Source: Butyricicoccus pullicaecorum DSM 23266
Lineage (GTDB): Bacteria > Bacillota > Clostridia > Oscillospirales > Butyricicoccaceae
NCBI RefSeq assembly: GCF_900167005.1
Contig: NZ_FUXW01000010.1
Location: forward strand, 1-64,000
DNA: 64,000 nucleotides
Direction: 5' to 3'
The translations under genes and the position numbers were made by a program. The notes under the pieces were generated by a model, which saw only the letters and a program-made list of their open reading frames with translations, ran no database searches and was not told where the DNA came from. Below are positions 24,857 to 33,827 of this stretch, piece after piece (positions within the stretch are counted from its first letter, which is position 1; every line of letters starts with the position of its first letter).

Positions 24857-26104
24857 ATGGTGAACCATTTGGATCAGACAAAACTTGTAATTACCGGCAT
24901 GGGCGCGGTGACCCCGATCGGGGTGGGCGTTCCGGCCTATTGGCAGGCGCTGACCGCAGGCCAGTGCGGCATTGGCCGCATCACCCGCTTTGACGCATCC
25001 GACCTGCCCGTACAGATTGCAGCCGAGCTCAAGGACTTCGACCCGACCGCTTACATGCCCAAGACCCTCGCGCGCACCATGGACCCGTTTATGCAGTATG
25101 CGTTCGTCGCGGCCGAGGAAGCACTGGGCGACAGCGGTCTGGACATCGCAGCAGACCCCGACCGGGTCGGCATCGTCATGGGCACGGCCATGGACGGCGT
25201 GACCACGGTCGCGGGTACGCAAGCCGCATACGACGCGGGCAAGCGCGTCGGCCCGCGCTTTGTGCCCATGACCATCGGCAACATTGCCGCCGCGCAGATC
25301 TCCATCGCCCACGGCATCACCGGCCCGAGCATGACACTCAATACCGCTTGTTCGGCGGGCGGTGACGCGATTATGACCGCTGCCATGCTGCTGCGCACGG
25401 GCGAAGCCGACGCGGTGCTCGCGGTCGGAGGCGAGTCCATTCTGTGTCCGATCGTGGTCGCCGGTCTATCCCAGGCGCATGCCCTGTCGCGCCGCAACGA
25501 TGACCCCGAACAGGCCTGCCGTCCGTTCGACGCCGACCGGGACGGTTTCGTCATCGGTGAGGGCGGCGGTGCGCTGATTTTGGAGACCGAGGAGCACGCC
25601 CGCGCACGCGGTGCGCACATCTACGCCGAGCTTGCAGGCTATGCCAACACCTCGGACGCGCACCACGTCACCGCTCCCCATCCCGAGGGCGCAGGCGCGG
25701 CGGCCTGCATGCGCCGTGCACTCAAACGTGCGGGTCTGACCTCGTCGGATATCGGATACATCAACGCGCACGGCACCTCGACCGGTCTGGGCGATATCGC
25801 AGAGACTCAGGCGGTCAAGGCGGTCTTTGGTGGACGGGAGTCGGCGCCGCCGGTGTCCTCCACCAAGTCCATGACCGGTCACCTCATGGGCGCAGGCGGC
25901 ATCACCGAGTCGATCGCCTGCATTCTGGCCATCCGCGACGGCATCCTGCCGCCCACCCTGCACCTTGCACACCCTGACCCGGCGTGCGATCTCGACTATA
26001 TCCCCAATGAGGCACGCAAAACCCGAATCACAGCTGCCATGAGCAACTCGCTCGGCTTTGGCGGTCAAAACTCCAGCCTCATTTTCACGCAATACACCCG
26101 ATAA
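24857..26104 (+). CDS. fabF: Beta-ketoacyl-ACP synthase II
   Basis: 415 residues, a thiolase-fold condensing enzyme of the KAS II type. The catalytic triad is intact: Cys165 in NTACSAGGD, His in NAHGTST, and His in KSMTGHLMGAGG. It begins VITGMGAVTPIG like all FabF proteins. The start at 24857 has a short-spaced AGGAAAG; TTG 24870 is an alternative. It elongates acyl-ACP with malonyl-ACP. Its neighbours are an acyl-CoA ligase and a second FabF, rather than the usual fabD-fabG-acp genes, so it may serve a specialised acyl chain. Confidence 0.93.
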   Translation: MVNHLDQTKLVITGMGAVTPIGVGVPAYWQALTAGQCGIGRITRFDASDLPVQIAAELKDFDPTAYMPKTLARTMDPFMQYAFVAAEEALGDSGLDIAADPDRVGIVMGTAMDGVTTVAGTQAAYDAGKRVGPRFVPMTIGNIAAAQISIAHGITGPSMTLNTACSAGGDAIMTAAMLLRTGEADAVLAVGGESILCPIVVAGLSQAHALSRRNDDPEQACRPFDADRDGFVIGEGGGALILETEEHARARGAHIYAELAGYANTSDAHHVTAPHPEGAGAAACMRRALKRAGLTSSDIGYINAHGTSTGLGDIAETQAVKAVFGGRESAPPVSSTKSMTGHLMGAGGITESIACILAIRDGILPPTLHLAHPDPACDLDYIPNEARKTRITAAMSNSLGFGGQNSSLIFTQYTR

Positions 26105-26116
26105 GGAGCGATTACT

Positions 26117-27739
26117 TTGTTTGATGGATACACCTATGACGTTTCGATGTTCCGCGATACCTTCGAGACCCAATACACCTATCTAAACGGCTTTCTGCGC
26201 AATGTCGCGCGCTTCGGCGACGCGCCCGCCCTGCACGATCCGCAGTCGGGCAGACGGTGGACGTACCGACAGCTCAATGCCCAGGTCAACCAGCTGGCAC
26301 ATGCCATGCGGCAGGACGGCGTGGGCAAAAATGACGTGGTCATGTTCGCGCTGTTAAACTCGCCCGAGTTCATCTTCTGCTATCTGGCCGCGCACAAGGT
26401 CGGCGCGATCGCCTGCCCGGTCAATTACCGACAGGGCGCGGGCGAAATCGCGCTGGTCATCGACGACAGCCGCCCCAAGGTATTCGTCTACGACGCACAG
26501 TTCGGCACGCTGTCACAGGACGCGCTCGCGCTGGCTGAGCACAAGCCCGACCGGGTACTGGTCGCAGGCGGACAGGGGGCAGAGTCCTTTGACGGCTATA
26601 TGGACGGTCAGCCCGAGACCGACCCGCCCATCGATTTTCACCCGCATATTTACGACGAGACCACCCGTCTTTACACCTCGGGCACGACCAACCGCCCCAA
26701 GGGCGTGCCGATCAATAACATCAATGAGGTGCTGTCGGCGCACGACGTCATTATGCACTTTCCGCTCACCCCGACCGACCGCACCATGAACATGACCCCG
26801 TGGTTCCACCGCGGCGGCATCCACTCGGGCGGCCCATGCCCGACGCTCTACGTCGGCGGTGAGGTGGTCATCCTGCGCGATTTCCACCCGCGCACCTGTC
26901 TGGAATACGCCGAGCGCTATGGGGTCACCTTCCTCATCGGCGTGCCGACCATTCTGGCCATGCTCGCCCGCGCCCAGGAGCGCACCCCGGTCGACCTGTC
27001 CGCCCTGCGCGGCATCGTCACCATGGGCGCACCCTTCGAGAAGGCCGCATGCGAAAAGTATATGAAGCTGCTGACACCCAATATCTTCAACGGCTACGGC
27101 ACGACCGAGACCTTCTGGAACACCTTCCTGCGTCCCTACGACCTGCCCGAAATGTCCGGTTCTGCCGGACGGGCGTGCACCGATGACGATGTGCGCGTGG
27201 TCGCCGTACATCCGGACGGCTCGCACGCCGAGCCCGAGGAAGTCGTGCCGCACGACAGTGAGACCCCGGGCGAAATCATCATCCGCTCGCCTGCCAAGTC
27301 GGCATTCTGCTACTATAACAACCCGGAAATGACCGCGCAGAAGTTCTACAAGGGCTGGCTGTACACCGGCGACATGGGTACGTGGGACAAAAACGAATTT
27401 GTCACCATCTGCGGCCGAAAAGATGATATGATTGTATCAGCCGGTGAGAATATTTACCCGACCCAGATTGAAGCGGTGCTCAATGAGCATCCCAAGGTCG
27501 CCGAGAGCGCGGTGATCGGCATTCCCGACCGCCTGCGCGGCGAAGTCGTCGCGGCGTATATCGTCCCGTCCGACGACAGCCTGACCGTCGAGGAGATCAA
27601 GGCGTACTGCGTCCAGTCGCCCATGCTGTCCTCGTACAAGTGGCCGCGGTCGTATACGTTAGTCAAGGAGCTGCCGCACACGGCAACCGGTAAACTCATG
27701 CACTACAAACTGCGTCAGCAGGTATTAGAGAAAGAATAA
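26117..27739 (+). CDS. Acyl-CoA synthetase / AMP-dependent ligase
   Basis: 540 residues of the class I adenylate-forming superfamily. The P-loop-like A3 motif YTSGTTNRPKGVP, the A5 motif GYGTTE, YTGDMG and GRKDDMIVSAGENIYP, and the C-terminal catalytic Lys in TATGKLMHYKLR are all present. The start is TTG 26117 with AGGAG eight bases upstream and only 12 bp after fabF. It would activate a carboxylic acid as acyl-AMP and load it on CoA or a carrier protein. Sandwiched between two KAS II genes, it could provide an unusual primer or recycle fatty acids. The substrate is unknown. Confidence 0.88.
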   Translation: MFDGYTYDVSMFRDTFETQYTYLNGFLRNVARFGDAPALHDPQSGRRWTYRQLNAQVNQLAHAMRQDGVGKNDVVMFALLNSPEFIFCYLAAHKVGAIACPVNYRQGAGEIALVIDDSRPKVFVYDAQFGTLSQDALALAEHKPDRVLVAGGQGAESFDGYMDGQPETDPPIDFHPHIYDETTRLYTSGTTNRPKGVPINNINEVLSAHDVIMHFPLTPTDRTMNMTPWFHRGGIHSGGPCPTLYVGGEVVILRDFHPRTCLEYAERYGVTFLIGVPTILAMLARAQERTPVDLSALRGIVTMGAPFEKAACEKYMKLLTPNIFNGYGTTETFWNTFLRPYDLPEMSGSAGRACTDDDVRVVAVHPDGSHAEPEEVVPHDSETPGEIIIRSPAKSAFCYYNNPEMTAQKFYKGWLYTGDMGTWDKNEFVTICGRKDDMIVSAGENIYPTQIEAVLNEHPKVAESAVIGIPDRLRGEVVAAYIVPSDDSLTVEEIKAYCVQSPMLSSYKWPRSYTLVKELPHTATGKLMHYKLRQQVLEKE

Positions 27740-27802
27740 ATATTTTGTGCCCGCCGCACCCCGGCGGGCTGCATGATTTGGAAATTAGGAGGAAAAAACA
27801 TC

Positions 27803-29035
27803 ATGGAACGAGTCGTCATTACAGGTATGGGCGCGGTGACCCCGATCGGCAACGATGTCCCGACCTTCTGGCAGTCGCTCAAGGACGGCAAATGCGGCAT
27901 CGGCCCGATCACCCGCTTTGACGTGTCCGATTACAAGGTCAAGCTGGCCGCCGAGGTCAAGGACTTCGACATTTCCCAGTACGTCGAGGGCAGAGAGGCC
28001 AAACGCATGGACAAGAGCTCGCACTTTGCCATCGCTGCCGCTCAGCAGGCCGTCGACCAGGCCGGACTGACTCCGGGTACCTTCAATCCTTACCGCACCG
28101 GTGTCATCTACGGTTCGGGCATCGGCGGTCTGTACATCACTGAGACCGAGGTTGAAAAGCTCATCAACAAGGGTCCCGGCCGCGTCTCGCCCTTCGCCAT
28201 CCCCGAGCTGATTCCCAACATCGTCGCCGCGCACCTGTCCATGCGCTTTGGCTTCAAGGGTGAAAACTACTGCCCGGTTTCGGCCTGCGCGACCGCAAAC
28301 CACGCCATCGGTGAGGCTATGCGCGCCATTCGCCACGGCTATCAGGATATCGTATTGTGCGGCGGTACGGAAAACGGTATCATCCCGTTCTCGCTGGCTG
28401 GCTTCCAGAACATGAAGGCGCTGCACACGGGCGACGACCCCACCGCAGCATCCATCCCCTTTGACGCGCGCCGCTCGGGCTTTGTCATGGGCGAGGGCGC
28501 GGGCGCACTGGTGCTCGAAAGCCTGTCGCATGCGCAGGCACGCGGTGCGACCATCTATGCCGAGGTCGCAGGCTACGGCGCGTCGGGCGACGCGTACCAC
28601 ATCACCAGCCCCTCGCCCGAGGGCGACGCGGCAGCGGCTGCCATTCTGGGCGCGATTGAGGACGCTGGTCTGACACCGGAGGATGTCGACTACATCAACG
28701 CACATGGCACGTCCACGCCGCTCAACGAGAAGTACGAGACCATTGCCATCAAGAAGGCGCTGGGCGAGGCGGCAAAGAGCGTGCATGTGTCCTCGACCAA
28801 GTCCATGACCGGTCACCTGCTGGGCGGTGCGGCTGCCGTTGAGGCCATCGCCTGCGCCATGGCGACCCGCGAGGATATCATCCCGCCGACCATCGGCTAC
28901 AAGGAGCCCGACCCCGACTGCGATCTGGATATCACTCCCAACGTCGCTGTACATGCGCCCGTGCGCGTCGCGATCTCCAATTCGCTCGGATTTGGCGGTC
29001 ACAATGCGTGCATCGTCATCAAGAAATTTGCGTAA
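27803..29035 (+). CDS. fabF: Beta-ketoacyl-ACP synthase II, second copy
   Basis: 410 residues, closely similar to the first KAS gene from VITGMGAVTPIGNDVPTFWQ onward. Catalytic Cys162 (VSACATANHAIG), His (NAHGTSTPLN) and His (KSMTGHLLGGAA) are intact, so both copies should be active. The start follows TTAGGAGG; the upstream frame from 27773 lacks a ribosome site. A hairpin (about 27749-27771) without T tract separates it from the ligase, so read-through is likely. A clear terminator follows. Confidence 0.93.
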   Translation: MERVVITGMGAVTPIGNDVPTFWQSLKDGKCGIGPITRFDVSDYKVKLAAEVKDFDISQYVEGREAKRMDKSSHFAIAAAQQAVDQAGLTPGTFNPYRTGVIYGSGIGGLYITETEVEKLINKGPGRVSPFAIPELIPNIVAAHLSMRFGFKGENYCPVSACATANHAIGEAMRAIRHGYQDIVLCGGTENGIIPFSLAGFQNMKALHTGDDPTAASIPFDARRSGFVMGEGAGALVLESLSHAQARGATIYAEVAGYGASGDAYHITSPSPEGDAAAAAILGAIEDAGLTPEDVDYINAHGTSTPLNEKYETIAIKKALGEAAKSVHVSSTKSMTGHLLGGAAAVEAIACAMATREDIIPPTIGYKEPDPDCDLDITPNVAVHAPVRVAISNSLGFGGHNACIVIKKFA

Positions 29036-29045
29036 ATCCTCCTTC

Positions 29046-29081
29046 CGCACCGTCTGGCAGCCTCAGGCGGTGCGTTTTTTT
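29046..29081 (+). terminator. Terminator of the KAS-ligase-KAS cluster
   Basis: CGCACCG and CGGTGCG with further inner pairing, followed by seven T. Confidence 0.88.
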
Positions 29082-29086
29082 ACCGC

Positions 29087-29115
29087 TTGACGGCGCGCAT
29101 GCTTTCCCGTAAGAT
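29087..29115 (+). promoter_or_regulatory. Promoter of the LysR gene
   Basis: TTGACG at 29087-29092, 17-bp spacer and TAAGAT at 29110-29115, 32 bp before the start codon. Confidence 0.6.
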
Positions 29116-29147
29116 AAAGGGCAGGAATACCCGACACGGAGGCGGCC

Positions 29148-30029
29148 ATGGAACTCAAACAACTGCAATATTTTGTCACAAGCGTCGATTTGGGCAGCTT
29201 CAAAAAGGCCGCTGACGCACTCTACACCACCCAGCCGCACGTCAGCAAGACCATCAAGGCGCTGGAAGATGAGCTGGGTCTGACTCTGTTCGACCGTCAC
29301 CCGGTCGGCGTCACCATCACCGAGGCCGGAAAGCAGGTCTACACCCACGCAAGCGACATTCTGCGACGCTGCGGACAGATCGCACAGGTCGAAGCCGATG
29401 GCGGGTGCGAACCGCTGCACGTCGCCGCCACCCCAAGCGGCTTTCTGGCCGACCTGACCGCCCGGTTCTGCCGCGACCGGCAGGCGCTCGATCTGCGCTA
29501 CCACGAGGGCAGTATGGAGGATATCCTGCAAAAATTGCACCGGCATGAAGTCAATCTGGGTCTGGTCGCACTGACCCGCCGCAAACTGGCCGGGTTTGGA
29601 CAGATTATCGATAAAAAGCGGCTGACGCTCGAGGTGCTGTGCGAGGATAGCCCCTGCCTGTTCGTCGGCGCAGACCATCCGCTGCGGCAGGCCGGTTCGG
29701 TCGATGCAGCAGCCCTGCGCACTCTATCCTTCATCCAGCCGCCCGACGGTTTGTTTGCTCTCCAGCCTTCCGCGCTTATCGGTCAGGATGCAGACAGCCC
29801 CGGACGCATTCAGACCAATAGCCCGCTTCTGTCTCGGCGATTGACTGAGACCGGCGCGGCGTGTGTGATCGGCTGCCGGTGGATGTTCCCGGAGGATTGT
29901 ACCTTGCATCCGGTGACGATTGCAAGGTGCGAGGAGCGGATTTGTTTGGGACTCGTCAAGCGCGGACGCGGGGAATTGTCGGACGCGGAACGGGAGTTTG
30001 TCGCGTTCATACGGCAGCAGTTGCCTTGA
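29148..30029 (+). CDS. LysR family transcriptional regulator
   Basis: 293 residues. The N-terminal HTH is classic LysR (LKQLQYFVTSVDLGSFKKAADALYTTQPHVSKTIKALEDELG), followed by a periplasmic-binding-like effector domain starting near residue 88 (CEPLHVAATPSGFLADL). The start follows GGAGGCGGCC. Its target may be the preceding lipid cluster, but it is transcribed in the same direction from its own promoter rather than divergently, so the link is weak. A modular repeat begins at the base after its stop codon. Confidence 0.88.
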   Translation: MELKQLQYFVTSVDLGSFKKAADALYTTQPHVSKTIKALEDELGLTLFDRHPVGVTITEAGKQVYTHASDILRRCGQIAQVEADGGCEPLHVAATPSGFLADLTARFCRDRQALDLRYHEGSMEDILQKLHRHEVNLGLVALTRRKLAGFGQIIDKKRLTLEVLCEDSPCLFVGADHPLRQAGSVDAAALRTLSFIQPPDGLFALQPSALIGQDADSPGRIQTNSPLLSRRLTETGAACVIGCRWMFPEDCTLHPVTIARCEERICLGLVKRGRGELSDAEREFVAFIRQQLP

Positions 30030-30437
30030 TAAAGCTTTCGCCAGCCTTTCTCGAAAGGCTGCGGAGTCTTGAGGCAGAGCCTCAAGTCGCGTCCCGCAGG
30101 ACGCGAAACTCCCCTTTTTGATTTTCGCTTCTGCGAAAATCAACTGAAAAAGAACAAAAAAGCGCGACCCGCAGGTCGCGCAATCTTTGAAAAGACCAAC
30201 CATTCGGTTGGTCTTTTCTATTTTGTTTGTTTTGATTGATTCCCGGGTCGGACACCGGGAATTAAAGAGAGAGTTCCGCCCGTTGCGACGGGCGACTCAG
30301 GGCAACGGTGCCCGCGTGTTAGGGCCTTGGTCGAGCAAGTCGACCACAGCCTTGCGGGAAAACGCCCCACAGGGGCCTTTTCTGGTTCCGCAAGGTTCGA
30401 GAAAGGCTGGCGAAAGCTTCAATATGGGTGCGGTGCT
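30030..30437. repeat. Modular hairpin repeat, copy B (two mirrored arms)
   Basis: The left arm (30030-30180) is in reverse orientation: AAGCTTTCGCC, AGCCTTTCTCGAAAGGCT, CTTGAGGC/GCCTCAAG, GCGTCC/GGACGC, GATTTTCGC/GCGAAAATC, then GCGCGACC/GGTCGCGC. The centre is AAAAGACCAACC/GGTTGGTCTTTT near 30190-30220. The right arm restarts as GATTCCCGG/CCGGGAATT, GCCCGT/ACGGGC, a longer CTCAGGGC-derived insert, and GAAAGGCTGGCGAAAGCTT, ending GGGTGCGGTGCT. It spans from directly after the LysR stop to the deacetylase stop, which it overlaps by two bases. Confidence 0.85.
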
Positions 30438-31617
30438 AATTTACGCTTGTGAGCGTGACCTGTTTACTCGTCTCATCATACCCAACTGTACCGCCAACCA
30501 ATTCGGTTAAATCACGCAGATTCACATAATTTGCGCCGTCAATGGTATACGCCGAGACAGTCGCCGTCTGACCGTCCACCAACAGACCCTTGCTGCCTGC
30601 TCTGGCCTGCATCGCGGTCACGTCAGGCGTGCCTTTGAGTTCCGTCCCGATGGGTTCATACATCTGACCACGTGTCAAGGTAACCGTGTCGGTCGCCTCG
30701 TCATATCCGACTGCAAAGGCCGAGCCGGTCGCACGCAGCGCGGCGGCGCAGTCGCGCAGGCTGACATAATTGGCACCGTCGATCAGGTAAGCGGTCAGCG
30801 GTGCAGCTGTGCCGTCCACGGCAAAGGTGCAGTCGCTGGGAATCGCGGTCTTGGCCGGATCGGGCAGACCGGGCAGGGCGCTGAGATACGCAAAGCGGTA
30901 GCCCTGATTTTCCCAGCCGGTCAGCAGTTCGTCCAAGATGGCCGCGTTGGTCGACGACACCGCGTGCAGCAGCACGATTGCACCCGGATGCACACGGCTG
31001 TTGAGCGTCTTTAGAGCACTCTCGCGGCTGGGCTGCTTGTTCTGATCCCAGTCGGCATACGCCACGCTCCAAAGCGTCGTGTGATAGCCCAAATTCTGCG
31101 CCCACTGCAAATTGTCATGCGTGTACGACCCTTCAGGCGGACGATAGAACGGGTCGAGCTTGCGCCCGGTCACCTGCTCGTACTGCTTGGACAGGCTAGT
31201 TAATTCCTGCTCGAATTTGGTCTTGGATACCTTGGACATGTTGGGGTGATTGCTCGTGTGATTGCCCACAATATGCCCCTCGTCTCCCATGCGCTTGGAC
31301 AGCTCGGGCGCGGTGTCCAGATAGTCGCCGACCATGAAAAATGCCGCCGGTGCATGGTGCTTTTTGAGCACGTCCAGAATCTTGGACGTGTTGCCGTTCT
31401 CGTAACCGCAGTCGAAGGTCAGATAAATGACCTTGCTGTCCGTGTCACCCATGTAGTACGACCCGTATTTCGCCAGCGTCTGCACACTATCCTCGCCGTT
31501 CGGCGGCTTTCCAGTGCCGTTTCCGTACCATAAGCCCCAGTTGATCGCCCCGGCTGCACTGCTCAGCAGCACACCTGCACAGAGCGCACACAGTCCCTGT
31601 TTGATGCGATGATTCAT
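30436..31617 (-). CDS. Polysaccharide deacetylase (PdaA-like) with stalk domains
   Basis: 393 residues. A signal peptide (residues 1-24) is followed by a NodB-type deacetylase domain with LTFDCGYENGN, where the usual TFDDG second Asp is Cys as the TFD-x-GYE pattern of PdaA enzymes allows, GNHTSNHP as the metal-binding His motif, and RPPEGSY. Two C-terminal copper-amine-oxidase-N-like repeats (PLTAYLIDGANYVSLRD and TVSAYTIDGANYVNLRD) follow, a wall or stalk module common in clostridia. Probably acts on peptidoglycan, for example N-acetylmuramic acid during spore cortex formation. Its TAG stop lies at the edge of a modular repeat. Confidence 0.88.
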   Translation of the reverse strand: MNHRIKQGLCALCAGVLLSSAAGAINWGLWYGNGTGKPPNGEDSVQTLAKYGSYYMGDTDSKVIYLTFDCGYENGNTSKILDVLKKHHAPAAFFMVGDYLDTAPELSKRMGDEGHIVGNHTSNHPNMSKVSKTKFEQELTSLSKQYEQVTGRKLDPFYRPPEGSYTHDNLQWAQNLGYHTTLWSVAYADWDQNKQPSRESALKTLNSRVHPGAIVLLHAVSSTNAAILDELLTGWENQGYRFAYLSALPGLPDPAKTAIPSDCTFAVDGTAAPLTAYLIDGANYVSLRDCAAALRATGSAFAVGYDEATDTVTLTRGQMYEPIGTELKGTPDVTAMQARAGSKGLLVDGQTATVSAYTIDGANYVNLRDLTELVGGTVGYDETSKQVTLTSVN

Positions 31618-31637
31618 CCCGATTTCCCGTCCTTTCC

Positions 31638-31702
31638 GACCGTCTAAACCGACGGTTTGTATGGGTTTAGTATAACAGATGTTCGACCTTGCCTCAAGCT
31701 AC
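31638..31702 (-). promoter_or_regulatory. Promoter and leader hairpin of the deacetylase gene
   Basis: On the minus strand TTGAGG, a 17-bp spacer and TATACT lie upstream of the gene, followed by a GACCGTC/GACGGT hairpin in the leader at about 31638-31655. Confidence 0.5.
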
Positions 31703-31718
31703 AAGGCGGATACAGCCA

Positions 31719-32210
31719 CTTTGTCCCACACCGGGGACGAGGTGGGAAGACCCGGCCGCAGCCGACAATCGGGGTCCAGGGGACGAGTTCCCTGGCGCCT
31801 CCAGGCGCGTAGCCTGGCCCGTCCAGGTGGAACCTGGTCGAGCCCGCAGGCTCGAAACTCTCCTTTTGAAACCCGGCGTCCGACCCGGGTTTCAATCAAA
31901 ACATACAAAAAGGAAAGACCGTCTTTCGGACGGTCTTTCCCATAAGCGGCCAATGGCCGTAGAGTATTTCGCTCGCTGCGGCGAGCGATTATTTTTTTGT
32001 TTTAGTTGATTCCGGTCAAAAGACCGGAATCAAAAGGGGATTCCGTGTCCTGCGGGACACGGCTCAGGGCTCTGCCCTGAGAACCCGCAAACCTTTGAAA
32101 AGGTTTGATCCAAACTTCATTTCGCCTGCGTGAGGAACAACCTTGAACCTATTCCCGTGTCTCTCACCTCGTCCCGCGTGCGGGACAAAGTCACAGGTCT
32201 TCTATAAGCG
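31719..32210. repeat. Modular hairpin repeat, copy C (degenerate left arm)
   Basis: This copy lies between divergent genes. The left part starts with ACTTTGTCCC...GGGGACGAGGT and has diverged or been replaced before GAAACCCGG/CCGGGTTTC. The central hairpin GGAAAGACCGTC/GACGGTCTTTCC (31912-31938) and the right arm are complete: GCGGCCAATGGCCG, CGCTCGCTGCGGCGAGCG, GATTCCGGTC/GACCGGAATC, GTGTCC/GGACAC, CTCAGGGC/GCCCTGAG and AAACCTTTGAAAAGGTTT, followed by a CGTCCCGCGTGCGGGAC hairpin. Confidence 0.8.
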
Positions 32211-32302
32211 CATTCAAAAAGATTTTACAATACAACAGTTGACAAATACAAGTATTGCGGTATGATAAGAAAAAAATCAATTTCCATGGGAGGCTATCGT
32301 CC

Positions 32303-33424
32303 ATGTATGAATCGCTCTTTCAGCCGCTGACTGTGCGCGGCTTGACGCTTAAAAACCGTATCGTCTTTGCGCCCACCTCGATGGGTTTAAAATCTGGGGA
32401 CTTTCTGGCGCATATTGACCGCATCGCCCGCGGCGGTGCCGGGTTGATCGTCATAGGCGACGTGCCCGTGCTGCCGTCTCCCATGTTCTCGCTTTACACG
32501 CCCGAGGGTCTGGACTTCTACCGTCAGATCACCCAGACCGCGCATGCAGGCGGTGCGAAGATCTCCGCCCAGCTGCACATGAGCGACAGCGACGTGCAGG
32601 GCTTGCAGCGCTATCTGCCCGACCTGCGTGCCGGACGCATCACGCCCGACAATCTGCGCCGCAAGCTCAACGACATGACCGGCGACTTCATCACCGGCCT
32701 GCCGGTCGAGCGCATCCAGACCATCATCGACGGCTTCGGACAGGCCGCCATTCTGGCGCGTGACGCGGGATTCGACATGATTCAGATTCACGGCGACCGC
32801 ATGTGCGGCAGTTTCAGCTCGAGCATTTACAACCACCGCGCCGACGCATACGGCGGCAGTCCTGAGAACCGCGCGCGCTTTGCCGTGTCCTGCGTGCAGG
32901 CCGTGCGCCGCGCTGTGCCTGATATGCCCATCGAGTACAAGCTCGCCGTGCGGCAGGAAGACCCGCACTACGGCAACGCGGGTATTTTGACAGACGAGCT
33001 GCCGGTCTTTGTGCCGCTGCTGGACGCAGCCGGGGTGGACTGCTACGAAGTCGCGCTCGCCAATCACGGCGCACTGACCGACACCATCCCGCCGCACAAT
33101 CACCCCTATTTCAGTGAGCCCGGCTGCTTTTTGAAGTTCTGCGACCTCGTCCGCCCGCTAACTAATCGTCCGCTGTGCGGTGTCGGCGGTCTAGGTGACC
33201 CCGACTTTGCCGCCGCTCAGGTAGACAGCGGCCGCGTCGATTATATCGCTCTCAGCCGTCCGCTCATCGCCGACCCTGATTGGCCGCGTCTGGTGCAGAA
33301 TGGACAGACCGACCAGATTTTCCGCTGTGTCCGCTGCAATCGCGCATGCCTTGGCGGTATGCAGCAGCATCAGGGCACACACTGTGTGTTTGATGAAAAG
33401 CGCCGCGCAGCGCGTGGGGAATGA
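32303..33424 (+). CDS. Old yellow enzyme-like NADH:flavin oxidoreductase, short form
   Basis: 373 residues. An OYE-type TIM barrel starts LFQPLTVRGLTLKNRIVFAPTSMGL and contains the active-site region DMIQIHGDRMCGSFSS. After the barrel a cysteine cluster CVRCNRACLGG...GTHC (C-x2-C-x3-C-x11-C) matches the [4Fe-4S] site of 2,4-dienoyl-CoA reductase/BaiH-type enzymes. The protein stops about 13 residues later, so the FAD/NAD(P) C-terminal domain of that class is missing. The start follows GGGAGG. It may use an external electron donor. Its stop codon lies at the edge of repeat copy D. Confidence 0.85.
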   Translation: MYESLFQPLTVRGLTLKNRIVFAPTSMGLKSGDFLAHIDRIARGGAGLIVIGDVPVLPSPMFSLYTPEGLDFYRQITQTAHAGGAKISAQLHMSDSDVQGLQRYLPDLRAGRITPDNLRRKLNDMTGDFITGLPVERIQTIIDGFGQAAILARDAGFDMIQIHGDRMCGSFSSSIYNHRADAYGGSPENRARFAVSCVQAVRRAVPDMPIEYKLAVRQEDPHYGNAGILTDELPVFVPLLDAAGVDCYEVALANHGALTDTIPPHNHPYFSEPGCFLKFCDLVRPLTNRPLCGVGGLGDPDFAAAQVDSGRVDYIALSRPLIADPDWPRLVQNGQTDQIFRCVRCNRACLGGMQQHQGTHCVFDEKRRAARGE

Positions 33425-33815
33425 CTTCGTCCCCGGTGCGGGACAAGGTGAGAAAAACCACCGCAGCCAAAATTGAAGCTTTCGCTCAAGCCTTTCTCGA
33501 AAGGCTTGCGGAGTCTTGAGGCAGAGCCTCAAGTCGCGGCTCGCAAGCCGCGAAACTCCCCATTGAAACCCGGTGTCCGCCCCGGGTTTCAACTAAAACA
33601 TACAAAAAAGGAAAGACCGTCCCTTCGGACGGTCTTTCCAGAGATTGCGCGACCTGCGGGTCGCGCTCTTGTTTTTATTTTGGTTGATTCCGGTCAAAAG
33701 ACCGGAATCAAAAGGGGATTCCGTGTCCTGCGGGACACGGCTCAGGGCTCTGCCCTGAGAACCCGCAAACCTTTGAAAAGGTTTGATCGAAACTTTATTT
33801 CGCCTGCGGGCGGGA
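33422..33815. repeat. Modular hairpin repeat, copy D (two mirrored arms)
   Basis: It starts at the OYE stop codon with ACTTCGTCCCCGGTGCGGGACAAGGT, then AAGCTTTCGCTC, AAGCCTTTCTCGAAAGGCTT, CTTGAGGC/GCCTCAAG, CGGCTCGCAAGCCG and GAAACCCGG/CCGGGTTTC. The centre is GGAAAGACCGTC/GACGGTCTTTCC. The right arm has GCGCGACCTGCGGGTCGCGC, GATTCCGGTC/GACCGGAATC, GTGTCC/GGACAC, CTCAGGGC/GCCCTGAG and AAACCTTTGAAAAGGTTT, ending CGCCTGCGGGCGGGA. The two arms carry different stem sequences slot by slot. It fills most of the gap between two convergent stops. Confidence 0.87.
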
Positions 33816-33827
33816 TGGCGTTTTCCT

